Source: UBA6183 sp964603255 (lineage in GTDB: Bacteria > Bacteroidota > Bacteroidia > UKL13-3). From it: a DNA stretch of 58,688 nt. The notes under the pieces were generated by a model. The model did no database searches. It saw nothing but the letters and a program-made list of their open reading frames with translations, and was not told the origin of the DNA. Positions within the stretch are counted from its first letter, which is position 1; each line of letters opens with the position of its first letter. The translations under genes were made by a program, and so were the position numbers. Where the stretch lies: NCBI GenBank assembly GCA_964603255.1, contig CAZRVA010000004.1, positions 1 to 58,688 on the forward strand, in the 5' to 3' direction. Below, piece after piece: positions 17,619 to 25,886 of this stretch.

Positions 17619-18012
17619 AGTTAGGCCTACTTATAATAAACAATACAACAGCTATAACAAATAACACCAACTCTGTTACAATCCATTGCGAACCAAAGCT
17701 CCCCAGAGGGCCTTCAACCAAGATGGTGATGCCACGCGATAAGGCATAAAATCCCCAAAGCAAAGCCAATAAACCTAATCCTTGTTTTACGTTTTTTACC
17801 ATTAAATAAATTAGGCTGATAAACAAGGTTAGTCCTACCCCGCCATAAACCCCACGAATAGAGCTAAACGCATCGGTATTATTTAATTTTACTTGTACCA
17901 AATCCATTACCGATTGCGGATTAAAAAAAGCCATTACACTCACCGATAATAAACTTAATGCCGAAAAGCCAATAAAGATACGGGCTATGTTATTTACAGT
18001 TTTTGTTTTCAT
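17605..18012 (-). CDS. DUF4345-like four-helix membrane protein
   Basis: A 135-residue inner-membrane protein with four predicted hydrophobic helices and an IRGVYGGVGLTLFISLIYL core typical of DUF4345. Biochemical function is unknown for the family. Its stop overlaps the start of the DinB gene, and a Crp-type regulator gene lies 99 bp upstream on the same strand. Confidence 0.75.
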   Translation of the reverse strand: MKTKTVNNIARIFIGFSALSLLSVSVMAFFNPQSVMDLVQVKLNNTDAFSSIRGVYGGVGLTLFISLIYLMVKNVKQGLGLLALLWGFYALSRGITILVEGPLGSFGSQWIVTELVLFVIAVVLFIISRPNYETK

Positions 18013-18111
18013 TTTGTATTGATTTAACGGTACAAAGGTGCTGCCACTTAAAACAATAATTGTTGGTATTTGCCAAGATTTATAACAAACACCTTTTAAA
18101 CAACAAGCTGA

Positions 18112-18708
18112 TTAATCAATCCTGATTTTATTCATCAGTTTACTAAAATTGGTGGCATCCATGCCCAGGTAATTAGCTAAATATTTATGGGGTACCAATT
18201 GCAAAATATGCGGACTACGTTTTAATAAACTTCTGTATCGATCTTCGGCATTGTAACATTGTAACTCTACCAGCCTGCTCAAAACACCTGATGTTGCAGC
18301 GGTTAATCCTTTTCTAACCATCACTTCAATATCGCGGTGAATTTCCATTAGTTGCAAAAGTTGCGCAATGGGTGCGCGTAATAAGTTTGATGGAGTTAAT
18401 GTTTCGTAGAAATATGATGAAGGTTGTTGTAGCAATAAAGCATCGAGCACACCACCAAACGATGGCGCATAAGTAAAAACAAGTGTGGCTTCCCTATTTA
18501 AATCATCTAAATAATATACGCGCTGCACGCCATCTAGCACAAAGTACAAATACCTTTCGGGTTCACCTGCAACGGTTAGTAACTCTTTCCTTTTAATGGT
18601 GATGGGCTGCCAAATACCGGTAAAATCCTCAGCAGCTTGGGTTGTTATCTCGCTAACTTGTTGGGTAAACTGCAATAGTGTATTTGCTTGTGTTGCGTTT
18701 ATTTTCAT
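18112..18708 (-). CDS. Crp/Fnr-type transcriptional regulator
   Basis: 198 residues from the ATG at 18708; an upstream TTG at 18720 is possible but less likely. The N-terminal half is a cyclic-nucleotide-binding beta barrel (LLTVAGEPERYLYFVLDGVQ). The C-terminal end has a compact helix-turn-helix ending in PHKYLANYLGMDATNFSKLM. This form is very common in Bacteroidota and usually lacks cAMP-contacting residues. It sits upstream of DUF4345 and DinB genes on the same strand, which are plausible targets. Confidence 0.88.
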   Translation of the reverse strand: MKINATQANTLLQFTQQVSEITTQAAEDFTGIWQPITIKRKELLTVAGEPERYLYFVLDGVQRVYYLDDLNREATLVFTYAPSFGGVLDALLLQQPSSYFYETLTPSNLLRAPIAQLLQLMEIHRDIEVMVRKGLTAATSGVLSRLVELQCYNAEDRYRSLLKRSPHILQLVPHKYLANYLGMDATNFSKLMNKIRID

Positions 18709-18744
18709 AATTAAGGTCAAGCAAATTACACCATATTTTACGTT

Positions 18745-19110
18745 TTACAAGGCACTTAACAACCTTTGCAAAAGCATTTGTATAACACGTTTATTCAATT
18801 CGGATTGATGATGTTTGTAAAACGCCAATTCCTCATGGGTAAATAATCCAACCACAAAACCAAGGTATATGTTGCGTAGGGCCACATCTTTATTAAAGTT
18901 ATTTTGTAACACAGCAGCACGCTCTTGTACATTGGCTGGCAATAGTTGGTAAGCTGAATGACTTTTAAAATAATCAACCAACAACTCATGCTGAAATTTT
19001 AGAATAGGTCGCAAAACATTGTTCTGAAAACTTTCAATTGCTAACGATGCCCTATCTGTATCTATAATAACTTCGGGGCGTAGTGATATGATTTGATGAT
19101 TTCTATTCAT
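18745..19110 (-). CDS. Small helical protein of unknown function
   Basis: 121 residues, no signal peptide and no membrane segment, mostly amphipathic helix. The motif FQNNVLRPILKFQHELLVDYFK resembles small Bacteroidota proteins that I recall being labelled (doubtfully) glyoxalase; no glyoxalase metal site is visible. It lies just upstream of the Crp-type regulator gene in the same direction and could be co-transcribed. Confidence 0.7.
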   Translation of the reverse strand: MNRNHQIISLRPEVIIDTDRASLAIESFQNNVLRPILKFQHELLVDYFKSHSAYQLLPANVQERAAVLQNNFNKDVALRNIYLGFVVGLFTHEELAFYKHHQSELNKRVIQMLLQRLLSAL

Positions 19111-19235
19111 GAAGAGTTTACTTTCTACAGTTGTTAAAGCCTATTAACGTTGAGTTTGTTTTAAATAAAAAATAAAAAGGTTGCATATCAATAATATAGG
19201 CGTACCTTGCAGCCTCATTTATTAATACAATTACA

Positions 19236-19430
19236 ATGCAAGAAGGCACAGTAAAGTTTTTCAACGAAACGAAAGGCTTTGGATTCATCACACCAAGTAC
19301 CGGTAACGGACAAGACGTATTTGTTCACGTTTCAGGTTTACAAAGTGAGATTCGCGAAAACGACAAGGTTACATTTGAAACGCAAAGCGGCCCTAGAGGC
19401 TTAAGTGCGGTTAACGTTAAAGTTATATAA
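19236..19430 (+). CDS. Cold-shock domain protein
   Basis: A 64-residue single CSD with RNP1 (KGFGFI) and RNP2 (VFVHVS). It binds single-stranded RNA or DNA as a chaperone. The 125-bp upstream stretch probably includes a 5' leader. A TACCTTGC box at about 19202 is a weak -7 candidate. It is followed within 25 bp by a strong terminator. Confidence 0.95.
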   Translation: MQEGTVKFFNETKGFGFITPSTGNGQDVFVHVSGLQSEIRENDKVTFETQSGPRGLSAVNVKVI

Positions 19431-19454
19431 TTACAACATTGTTATCGTTTACAA

Positions 19455-19488
19455 AACATGCCTTAGGGCATGTTTTTTTTTGCCCTAA
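19455..19488 (+). terminator. Terminator of csp with an overlapping alternative hairpin
   Basis: Arms AACATGCC (19455-19462) and GGCATGTT (19467-19474) plus a run of T form a strong terminator. A second perfect 8-bp pairing, TTAGGGCA (19463-19470) with TGCCCTAA (19481-19488), uses the same bases and would exclude the terminator stem. Confidence 0.88.
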
Positions 19489-19514
19489 GTTTTGTATTAC
19501 TTTTGAAGCATTAC

Positions 19515-21668
19515 ATGAATCCGGTAGCCGAATCTATTCAACACAATATTGCCGCATCTGGCAAAACACTGAAGCGCTTTTTATTTAGCCAGTATTTTAG
19601 TGATGGCATTCGTACCACATTCGGGCTACTTCTTCCTTCCGTTTTATTTTATCAGTTGGGTGATATTACATTGGGTATTGCCGTTTCGTTAGGTGCTTTA
19701 TGTGTGAGCATACCTGATAATCCCGGCCCATATGAGCACCGCAGAAATGCCATGCTTGTTACCATTGGGTTAATATTCGCTATGGCATTTTTGACGGCCA
19801 TGTTTGCATACTCTGTAGTGCTGCTTACTTTATTTATTGGTGCAAGTTGTTTTTTGTTTAGCATGTTGCATGTGTTTGGCGCACGTGCCGCAGCTATGGG
19901 TATATCAGCCTTGGCTGTTATGATTTTGGGTATTGATCAACAATTAAGTTTAGCTGATGCTCTAAAATATGCATCGTTGGTTGCTGCAGGTGGCATTTGG
20001 TATTTTTTATTGAGTTTGTTTAGTCAAAAATTAATGCCTTACCGCGCTGCCGAGCAAATTTTGGGGGAGTGTATTTTTGAAGTAGCCAAATTTATTGAGT
20101 TAAAAGCGGGCTTTTACAACAACAAAATTGATGTTAATGAGCAGTACAAAAAAATAATCGACCAACAAGCTGTAGTAAACGAATACCAGGAACATGTGCG
20201 TGAAATATTGTTTAAAACACGTAAAATCCTGGTTGATTCAACTCCTGCCGGACGCACGCTGTTGCTTACTTTTATTGATTTGGTTGATTTGTATGAACAA
20301 AGTATGGCTACTCATTATAACTATGTTGATATTCAAAAAGCATACGGGCATACCGGTATTTTAAACCACTTTGAGCATGTAATTAAAGAGATGGCTGATG
20401 AAATTGTGCGCATTGGCAACAACCTTCACAACCAAGAAAATGAAAGCACTTCTAAAAACTTTATACCTACTTTAAATATACTTAAAAGTAAGGTTGATGA
20501 GTTAGAACAACAAGGTTTAAAAGTACACGTACTAAAACGTATTTTAATAAACCTGCGTAACATCAGCATTCGTATAGAACGTATACACGACTACCGTATT
20601 CAAACCCAACAACTACCAACTGAACGCAGATCCGAGTTAAGCAAATTTGTTCAGCCACAAACCATAGATTGGAACTTATTTAAAGCCAACCTTACCAAAG
20701 AATCAAACCATTTTAGGCATGCAGCACGTATGGCTATTATTTGTATGATTGGTTTTGTATTTGCCCGAACTATATACAATGCCGAATACAGCTATTGGAT
20801 TTTACTATCCATAATTGTAATTCTAAAACCCGGATTTAGTCTTACCAAAAAACGTAATTATGAGCGTGTTATTGGAACCATAGTTGGTGGTGCTGTAGGT
20901 TTACTCATTTTAAAATTTTTCCCCGGAATTGAAACCCGATTTGCGTTTTTAACTACTTTTATGGTATTGGCCTTTAGTTTTATGCGCATCAATTACGTGG
21001 TAAGTGTTTTGTTTATGACACCTTATGTATTAATTGTGTTCAGTTTTACCGATACAACTAGTCAGTTTATTGTAGCATGGGAACGCATTTTAGATACTTT
21101 AATTGGTGCAGCATTGGCGCTTGGTGCAAGTTATTTTATACTTCCAAACTGGGAATCGTATCAACTAAATATTATGATGCAAAAGGTAATTGAAGCTAAC
21201 ATGCAGTACTTGAAATCAATTGCAGAGCGTACCGAAACACAACTGTCGCAATCAGCCTATCGTCTTGCCCGCAAAGAGTTATACGTGCAGAGTAGTTACC
21301 TTACCACAGCTTTGCAACGTATGTTATCTGAACCAAAAAGCAAACAAAAAAACGCCAACCACGTGTTTCAAATTTCGGTTTTAAATAACCAGTTGGCCTC
21401 CTACTTTGCCACGTTATCTTATCAATTAAAACCAGGCGAACAATTATCAGATGAAGAAGTAAGAGCAATCAGATCGGTGTACTTTGTTTTATACGAAACA
21501 GCAGAACATATCAATGAAAATAAAAACTCCGAAGCACCTTTGGATGAAATTAAATTTGTTCGCAACAACCATACACAAGCTACTATTCAACCCGATTTAT
21601 TTTTAGCAATGCAACAAACAGCCGGGAATTTAAAGAAGGAAATATTTCAACTTAATTTTAAAGAATAA
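19515..21668 (+). CDS. FUSC-family inner membrane protein (YccS/YhfK-like)
   Basis: 717 residues from the ATG at 19515. An upstream ATG at 19470 lies inside the csp terminator and is rejected. There are two clusters of hydrophobic helices (about 20-175 and 385-520), each followed by a cytoplasmic helical domain, the arrangement of fusaric-acid-resistance/YccS proteins linked to aromatic acid efflux or envelope stress. The central RN(Y)ERVIGTIVGGAVGLL motif is typical. A TACTTTTG box at 19498-19505 could be the -7 element. HEAT-like and DUF2911 genes follow at 36 and 19 bp, suggesting one operon. The substrate is unknown. Confidence 0.85.
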   Translation: MNPVAESIQHNIAASGKTLKRFLFSQYFSDGIRTTFGLLLPSVLFYQLGDITLGIAVSLGALCVSIPDNPGPYEHRRNAMLVTIGLIFAMAFLTAMFAYSVVLLTLFIGASCFLFSMLHVFGARAAAMGISALAVMILGIDQQLSLADALKYASLVAAGGIWYFLLSLFSQKLMPYRAAEQILGECIFEVAKFIELKAGFYNNKIDVNEQYKKIIDQQAVVNEYQEHVREILFKTRKILVDSTPAGRTLLLTFIDLVDLYEQSMATHYNYVDIQKAYGHTGILNHFEHVIKEMADEIVRIGNNLHNQENESTSKNFIPTLNILKSKVDELEQQGLKVHVLKRILINLRNISIRIERIHDYRIQTQQLPTERRSELSKFVQPQTIDWNLFKANLTKESNHFRHAARMAIICMIGFVFARTIYNAEYSYWILLSIIVILKPGFSLTKKRNYERVIGTIVGGAVGLLILKFFPGIETRFAFLTTFMVLAFSFMRINYVVSVLFMTPYVLIVFSFTDTTSQFIVAWERILDTLIGAALALGASYFILPNWESYQLNIMMQKVIEANMQYLKSIAERTETQLSQSAYRLARKELYVQSSYLTTALQRMLSEPKSKQKNANHVFQISVLNNQLASYFATLSYQLKPGEQLSDEEVRAIRSVYFVLYETAEHINENKNSEAPLDEIKFVRNNHTQATIQPDLFLAMQQTAGNLKKEIFQLNFKE

Positions 21669-21704
21669 TTTTTCTGCTCATCAACCCAAAACTAATTTAG
21701 CCTG

Positions 21705-22232
21705 ATGATAAACATAAAAGAAATACTTACCAAAGAACACAGCAAACGCACTACCAACCTTGTAGTTGAAAAAGTGGGACACAACCCAAAGCAGTTTGAT
21801 GAGTTATTGTTATTACTTTTTGGCAAGGATAAACTTTTGGCACAACGCGCATCTTGGCCTCTGGGTTATATTATTGAACAGCATCCTGAAATAGCCGAAC
21901 CACACTGGGATTTATTGATTGATAAATTAAGTGTTAGTCCGCATGTAGCTTATACACGAGCTATTTACCGCGGGTTAAGTACTGTTAAAAATTTACCAAA
22001 CGAAATTCATGGTAAAGTTGTTGACTTGTGTATGAATTGTATTATAAGTATCAACCAGCCAACAGCAGCAAGGGTTTACGCTATGTACGCTATGCTAAAT
22101 ATGGTTAATATTTACCCCGACTTAAAAGATGAATTATGGTTACGAGTTGAACCGCTGTTGCAACATGAACTGCCATCTATAAAAGCCGGTGCAAAAAAGG
22201 TATTAAAACAATTAAGAAAAATTAAAGCATAA
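21705..22232 (+). CDS. HEAT/ARM-like helical repeat protein
   Basis: A 175-residue soluble protein made of paired helices with the pattern of HEAT-like repeats (LLAQRASWPLGYIIEQHP, HVAYTRAIYRGL, AARVYAMYAMLNMV). It is probably a protein-binding scaffold; no catalytic motif is visible. It lies between FUSC and DUF2911 genes in one direction. Confidence 0.7.
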   Translation: MINIKEILTKEHSKRTTNLVVEKVGHNPKQFDELLLLLFGKDKLLAQRASWPLGYIIEQHPEIAEPHWDLLIDKLSVSPHVAYTRAIYRGLSTVKNLPNEIHGKVVDLCMNCIISINQPTAARVYAMYAMLNMVNIYPDLKDELWLRVEPLLQHELPSIKAGAKKVLKQLRKIKA

Positions 22233-22251
22233 CTTTATTACTTTTACAAAA

Positions 22252-22806
22252 ATGAAAAAGAAAGTATTTATTGGTATTGGTGTGTTTGTTGTGCTCCTAA
22301 CCGGAGTACTTTTTTACATGCGATCTGCTACAAAAAAGCACAGCCCAGCAGCTATTGCATCATACACTCAAAATGGATTTAACATCAACATCAATTATTG
22401 TCAGCCATTTAAAAAAGGCCGTTTAATATTTGGTCCTGCCGAAACAGGTGCATTGCAGCCTTACGGACAATATTGGCGGATGGGTGCAAACGAGGCCACT
22501 ACTTTTAGCACCAACACCGACTTAGTTATAGGTGATAAAACATTACCTTCGGGAAAATACGCCATGTATGCTATACCACAACAAAATGTATGGACAATTG
22601 CATTTAACACCGAGAATGACAGATGGGGAGCAACTGCACCCGAACAAGAAAACGATGTATTGCGCGTTGATGTTCCTGTGACTGAAACTAATATTGTTAC
22701 CGAACAATTTACTATAACTTTTGAAAACGACAGCACTGCGCTAAATGCAGTAATGGCCTGGGATAACGCACTAGTTAAACTTCCCATAACATTGAGTAAA
22801 AAATAA
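22252..22806 (+). CDS. DUF2911 membrane-anchored protein
   Basis: A 184-residue protein with an N-terminal membrane anchor (residues 5-23) and a DUF2911 domain (about 50-180). The hallmark is LQPYGQYWRMGANEATTFS, followed by LPSGKYAMYAIP and WTIAF. The domain is facing outward and of unknown function. It is the last gene of the FUSC group, and a hairpin follows its stop. Confidence 0.85.
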   Translation: MKKKVFIGIGVFVVLLTGVLFYMRSATKKHSPAAIASYTQNGFNININYCQPFKKGRLIFGPAETGALQPYGQYWRMGANEATTFSTNTDLVIGDKTLPSGKYAMYAIPQQNVWTIAFNTENDRWGATAPEQENDVLRVDVPVTETNIVTEQFTITFENDSTALNAVMAWDNALVKLPITLSKK

Positions 22807-22834
22807 AAGGGAAGATCTTGCGATCCTCCCCTTT
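22805..22834 (+). terminator. Imperfect terminator hairpin after the DUF2911 gene
   Basis: AAAGGGaAGATC and GATCcTcCCCTTT pair with two mismatches around TTGC, starting at the stop codon. No long T run follows. Confidence 0.55.
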
Positions 22835-22926
22835 ACAATAGCCTATGAAGAAACCTTTTTGGTTTAATAATTCAAATATAAACTTAATTTTAATTAAAAA
22901 AACTAAATTTTAACTTTTTTTAAGCC

Positions 22927-24465
22927 GTGATAAAAAAAACAAGATTATCCACTCTAATCATCACTACATTATTAAGTACAAGCTACTTAACCGCCCAAAA
23001 CACTTACGAGATTAAAAACCTTGGCGAATCGGTAAACTCAGAACATGCTGAGCTTAATCCTGTAATTAGTGCCGATGGTAAAAAATTGTACTTTGTGCGT
23101 TCAAACCATCCGCAGAACCAAAATCCAACAGATGGGCAAGACATTTGGATGAGCGAAAAAGACGAAAATGGCAATTGGAAACCAGCCATTAATCTTGGCA
23201 AAACATTTAATAAACAACAGTTTAATACATTGTTTAATATTAGTCCTTCGGGCAATCGCATGCTTATTGGTGGCTCCTACAAAGATGGTGTGTATTGGGG
23301 TGTAGGTTTTAGTTTTATTGAGAAACGTGATGGCATTTGGCGCGAACCTTATGAATTGGATATTAAAAAACTAGATAAGTTAAACAATGGTGTTTACTCA
23401 TCGGCATTTTTATTACCCGATAATAAAACCTTGTTGTTAAGCTTTAGCGAGGAAGAAGAAGGTAAATTAAACGACTTATACGTTTCTAAATTGGGCAAAA
23501 ACGGCCGCTGGAGCGAACCTGTTTCTTTGGGCGCTAAAGTTAATACAACCTATGATGAGTCTACCCCATTTATGGCTGCCGATGGAGTTACCTTATATTT
23601 TAGTAGCAATCGCCAAGGTGGTTACGGGCAAAACGATATTTACTTAACCCGTAGGTTAGATGATACATGGCAAAACTGGAGCGAACCGGTAAATTTAGGT
23701 CCGCAAATTAATACCGAGCAATGGGACGGTTACTATACCATACCTGCAAGTGGCGATGTAGCCTACATGGTTTCTTACAAAAATACTTTGGGTAAAGCTG
23801 ATATTGTTCAAATAAAACTAAACAACAAAGCCAAGCCTGAACCAGTTGTTTTAATAAATGGAGAAGTATTAAGTGCCGATACCAAAGAACATGTAGAAGT
23901 GCAAGTAATTTATGAGGAATTACCTTCAGGTAACGAGGCAGGTAAAACTAGTTTTTGGAGCAAAAGTGGCGACTTTAAAATCATTCTTCCATACGGAAAA
24001 AATTACGGTATTTCGGCACGTGCAGCCGGTTATATTCCGGTTTCTGTAAATATAGATTTAACCAAGCCGGGCGAGTATCGCGAAATCAATCAAAACTTAA
24101 CTTTAGTTCCAATTAAAACTGGTCAGGTGGTACGTTTAAATAATATTTTCTTTGATGAGTACAGCGATGTTTTAAAAGAAGAATCTAAGCCTGAACTAAA
24201 TCGTTTAGTAAGCTTAATGAAAGACAATAACGGTATGAGTATTGAAATATCGGGCCACACGGATGCTGTAGGTAGCGATCAAGAAAACCAATTACTTAGT
24301 GAAAAACGTGCTAATGCGGTAAAAAAATACTTGGTTGAAAAAGGCATTAAAGAAAATAGGTTATTTAGTATTGGTTATGGTGAAACACAACCTGTAGCTG
24401 ATAATAACAATGATATTGACAGGCAATTAAACCGTAGGGTTGAGTTTAAGATTTTGAAGAAGTAA
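22927..24465 (+). CDS. PD40 beta-propeller / OmpA-domain outer membrane protein
   Basis: 512 residues from a GTG start at 22927, with a signal peptide ending in LTAQ (about residue 24). The N-terminal half has PD40/WD40-like repeats (ISADGKKLYFVRS, ISPSGNRMLIGG, MAADGVTLYFSSNRQGG, IPASGDVAYMVS). A carboxypeptidase-regulatory-like beta domain (about 305-395) follows. The C-terminal OmpA domain (about 400-512) has the peptidoglycan-binding set: FDEYSDVL, ISGHTDAVGS, LSEKRANAVKKYL and NRRVEF. It should tether to the cell wall from the periplasmic side of the outer membrane. Related proteins accompany type IX secretion and gliding genes, but this gene stands alone. Confidence 0.92.
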   Translation: MIKKTRLSTLIITTLLSTSYLTAQNTYEIKNLGESVNSEHAELNPVISADGKKLYFVRSNHPQNQNPTDGQDIWMSEKDENGNWKPAINLGKTFNKQQFNTLFNISPSGNRMLIGGSYKDGVYWGVGFSFIEKRDGIWREPYELDIKKLDKLNNGVYSSAFLLPDNKTLLLSFSEEEEGKLNDLYVSKLGKNGRWSEPVSLGAKVNTTYDESTPFMAADGVTLYFSSNRQGGYGQNDIYLTRRLDDTWQNWSEPVNLGPQINTEQWDGYYTIPASGDVAYMVSYKNTLGKADIVQIKLNNKAKPEPVVLINGEVLSADTKEHVEVQVIYEELPSGNEAGKTSFWSKSGDFKIILPYGKNYGISARAAGYIPVSVNIDLTKPGEYREINQNLTLVPIKTGQVVRLNNIFFDEYSDVLKEESKPELNRLVSLMKDNNGMSIEISGHTDAVGSDQENQLLSEKRANAVKKYLVEKGIKENRLFSIGYGETQPVADNNNDIDRQLNRRVEFKILKK

Positions 24466-24470
24466 AGAAA

Positions 24471-24511
24471 GTCTAAACCATGATTATAATGATTTGATGA
24501 ATACTATGATT
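24471..24511 (+). repeat. Left inverted repeat of GxxExxY unit 1
   Basis: Subrepeats ATGA(T/A)T start at 24480, 24489, 24497 and 24506. The reverse complement of the block matches the right block closely along its length, including the outer GTCT...(A)CC / GTTAAAGAC ends. Confidence 0.75.
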
Positions 24512-24556
24512 TCCTAGTTGTTAGATCATATTTGAATAGCCTATTAAATAATTTCT

Positions 24557-24955
24557 ATGATAAACGAAAAATACCCGGAGAGCGAACTTACAGCCAAAAT
24601 TATTGGTTGTGCAATGGAAGTTCACCGTGTTCTTGGAAATGGGTTTCAAGAAGTGATTTATCAACGTGCGTTAGCTATAGAATTAACCAATAATGGCATA
24701 GAATTTAGCAGAGAGCATGAAATGGAAATAAACTACAAAGGCCAATTTATTGGTTTGCGAAGGGTTGATTTTTTTGTAGAAGGCAGAGTGATGGTTGAAT
24801 TGAAAGCAGTTATTCAATTAGAAGACGTTCACCTTGCCCAAGCTATTAATTATCTTGAAGCCTATGGCTTGCCAATTGGATTACTTATCAATTTTGGAAG
24901 TACTAGTTTACAGTTTAAACGTTTGATGAAATCGAAATTCATCAAAAAAACATAA
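24557..24955 (+). CDS. GxxExxY protein (PD-(D/E)XK nuclease-like), copy 1
   Basis: A 132-residue protein of the GxxExxY family (Pfam PDDEXK_3). The name motif is GFQEVIY at 29-35. The nuclease-like core is Asp71 and Glu81-x-Lys83 in VDFFVEGRVMVELKAV, followed by VHLAQAINYL and a closing LLINFG strand. All residues of the core are intact. No signal or membrane segment is visible. The family is widespread and uncharacterised; DNA binding or cleavage is an inference from the fold. It shares length and layout with copy 2 at 51020-51418 but is clearly divergent in sequence, so the two are not a recent duplication. Confidence 0.9.
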   Translation: MINEKYPESELTAKIIGCAMEVHRVLGNGFQEVIYQRALAIELTNNGIEFSREHEMEINYKGQFIGLRRVDFFVEGRVMVELKAVIQLEDVHLAQAINYLEAYGLPIGLLINFGSTSLQFKRLMKSKFIKKT

Positions 24956-24961
24956 ACCCAC

Positions 24962-25004
24962 AATCATAGTCCATCACAAAATCATAAAAATCATAGTTAA
25001 AGAC
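24962..25004 (-). repeat. Right inverted repeat of GxxExxY unit 1
   Basis: AATCAT-like words start at 24962, 24972 (variant CATCAC), 24980 and 24989. The block begins 6 bp after the gene's stop codon. Confidence 0.75.
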
Positions 25005-25006
25005 AA

Positions 25007-25876
25007 CTACACTTCAAACTCTAGCGAGTAACTTGTTTTAAAACATTCATGAGAGGGCAGCGAAAGCATGCCTTCTTTTTTTGTGATATCATCGTGTCCT
25101 TCTACGTAATCTGAATGACCAAACCAAGGCTCTAAACACACAAAACGTTGGGTTCCTTTTTTAGCCCAAATACCAAAATGAGGGAAACCATCAAAACACA
25201 TTTTAACTTTATAGTTGCTGTTTTTGTGTACCAAACTCACTTCGTTTGATTGCAAATTTTTAAACACTACAGCATCCAAATCAAACAACGCTACACTTAG
25301 CGGAAGAACTTGCTCATTGTTTAAAACAGGTTGCGTTTGGTGGTTAAATAAGCCATTTTCCAACAAGTGTCGCACTGCCAGTTCGGGTTTATTAAACCTC
25401 AATTCACATCCAGAAAAATCAGCATTAGGTATCAAAAATCCGGGATGTGCACCAATGCTAAATGGCATAGTTTCCACTCCCAAATTATACACTTCATAAC
25501 CGCAAATCAACTTATCGCCTAACCACTCGTAAGTGAGTAGTAATTTAAAATCGAAAGGAAATTTTTGCAGGGTTTCATCACTATACAATAACTGATAAAC
25601 TACCTTATTTTCGGTTTGGGTTTGGATAGAAAACTTTTTATCGCGGGCAAAACCATGCTGCGAAATGGCAAAAGTTTTATCCTTTACACGCAGTTTATCG
25701 TTTTTAACTTTACCTACAATTGGAAACAAAACCGGGGCGGTACGCGGCCAAATATCTGCATCTGCCTGCCACATAAACTCTGTTCCGTTACTGTGTTTAA
25801 CACTCTTTAGCTCAGCACCATTGTTTGATATTACAGCAGTAAAGTTTATTCCTTTAATAGTAGTTAGTTGTTCCAT
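25007..25876 (-). CDS. Aldose 1-epimerase family protein (LacX-like)
   Basis: A 289-residue cytoplasmic protein with a galactose-mutarotase-like beta sandwich. Characteristic segments are ISQHGFARDKKF (first catalytic-site histidine), SIGAHPGF (second histidine) and CLEPWFGHSD (acid/base glutamate). It is closer to the LacX/YeaD-like short group than to GalM. The sugar is unknown. It follows the BatA-type gene by 10 bp, so the two are probably co-transcribed. Its stop lies just outside GxxExxY unit 1. Confidence 0.88.
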   Translation of the reverse strand: MEQLTTIKGINFTAVISNNGAELKSVKHSNGTEFMWQADADIWPRTAPVLFPIVGKVKNDKLRVKDKTFAISQHGFARDKKFSIQTQTENKVVYQLLYSDETLQKFPFDFKLLLTYEWLGDKLICGYEVYNLGVETMPFSIGAHPGFLIPNADFSGCELRFNKPELAVRHLLENGLFNHQTQPVLNNEQVLPLSVALFDLDAVVFKNLQSNEVSLVHKNSNYKVKMCFDGFPHFGIWAKKGTQRFVCLEPWFGHSDYVEGHDDITKKEGMLSLPSHECFKTSYSLEFEV

Positions 25877-25886
25877 AATTTTCTAA

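Larger units (their letters stand above)
24471..25004. mobile_element. GxxExxY unit 1: gene bracketed by inverted subrepeat blocks
   Basis: A 534-bp unit containing one gene and terminal inverted repeats of about 41-43 bp. Each end contains four copies of a six-base word (ATGATT-like on the left, AATCAT-like on the right) spaced 8-10 bp apart. The unit begins 5 bp after the OmpA-gene stop and ends 2 bp before the stop of the convergent epimerase gene. No transposase is present. That it is mobile is an inference from the structure and from the second, differently flanked unit at 50927-51475. Confidence 0.6.

Noticed and set aside
19470..19514. Upstream ATG as the start of the FUSC protein
   Set aside because: It lies inside the csp terminator stem and adds a hydrophobic extension not expected for the family; ATG at 19515 is better.
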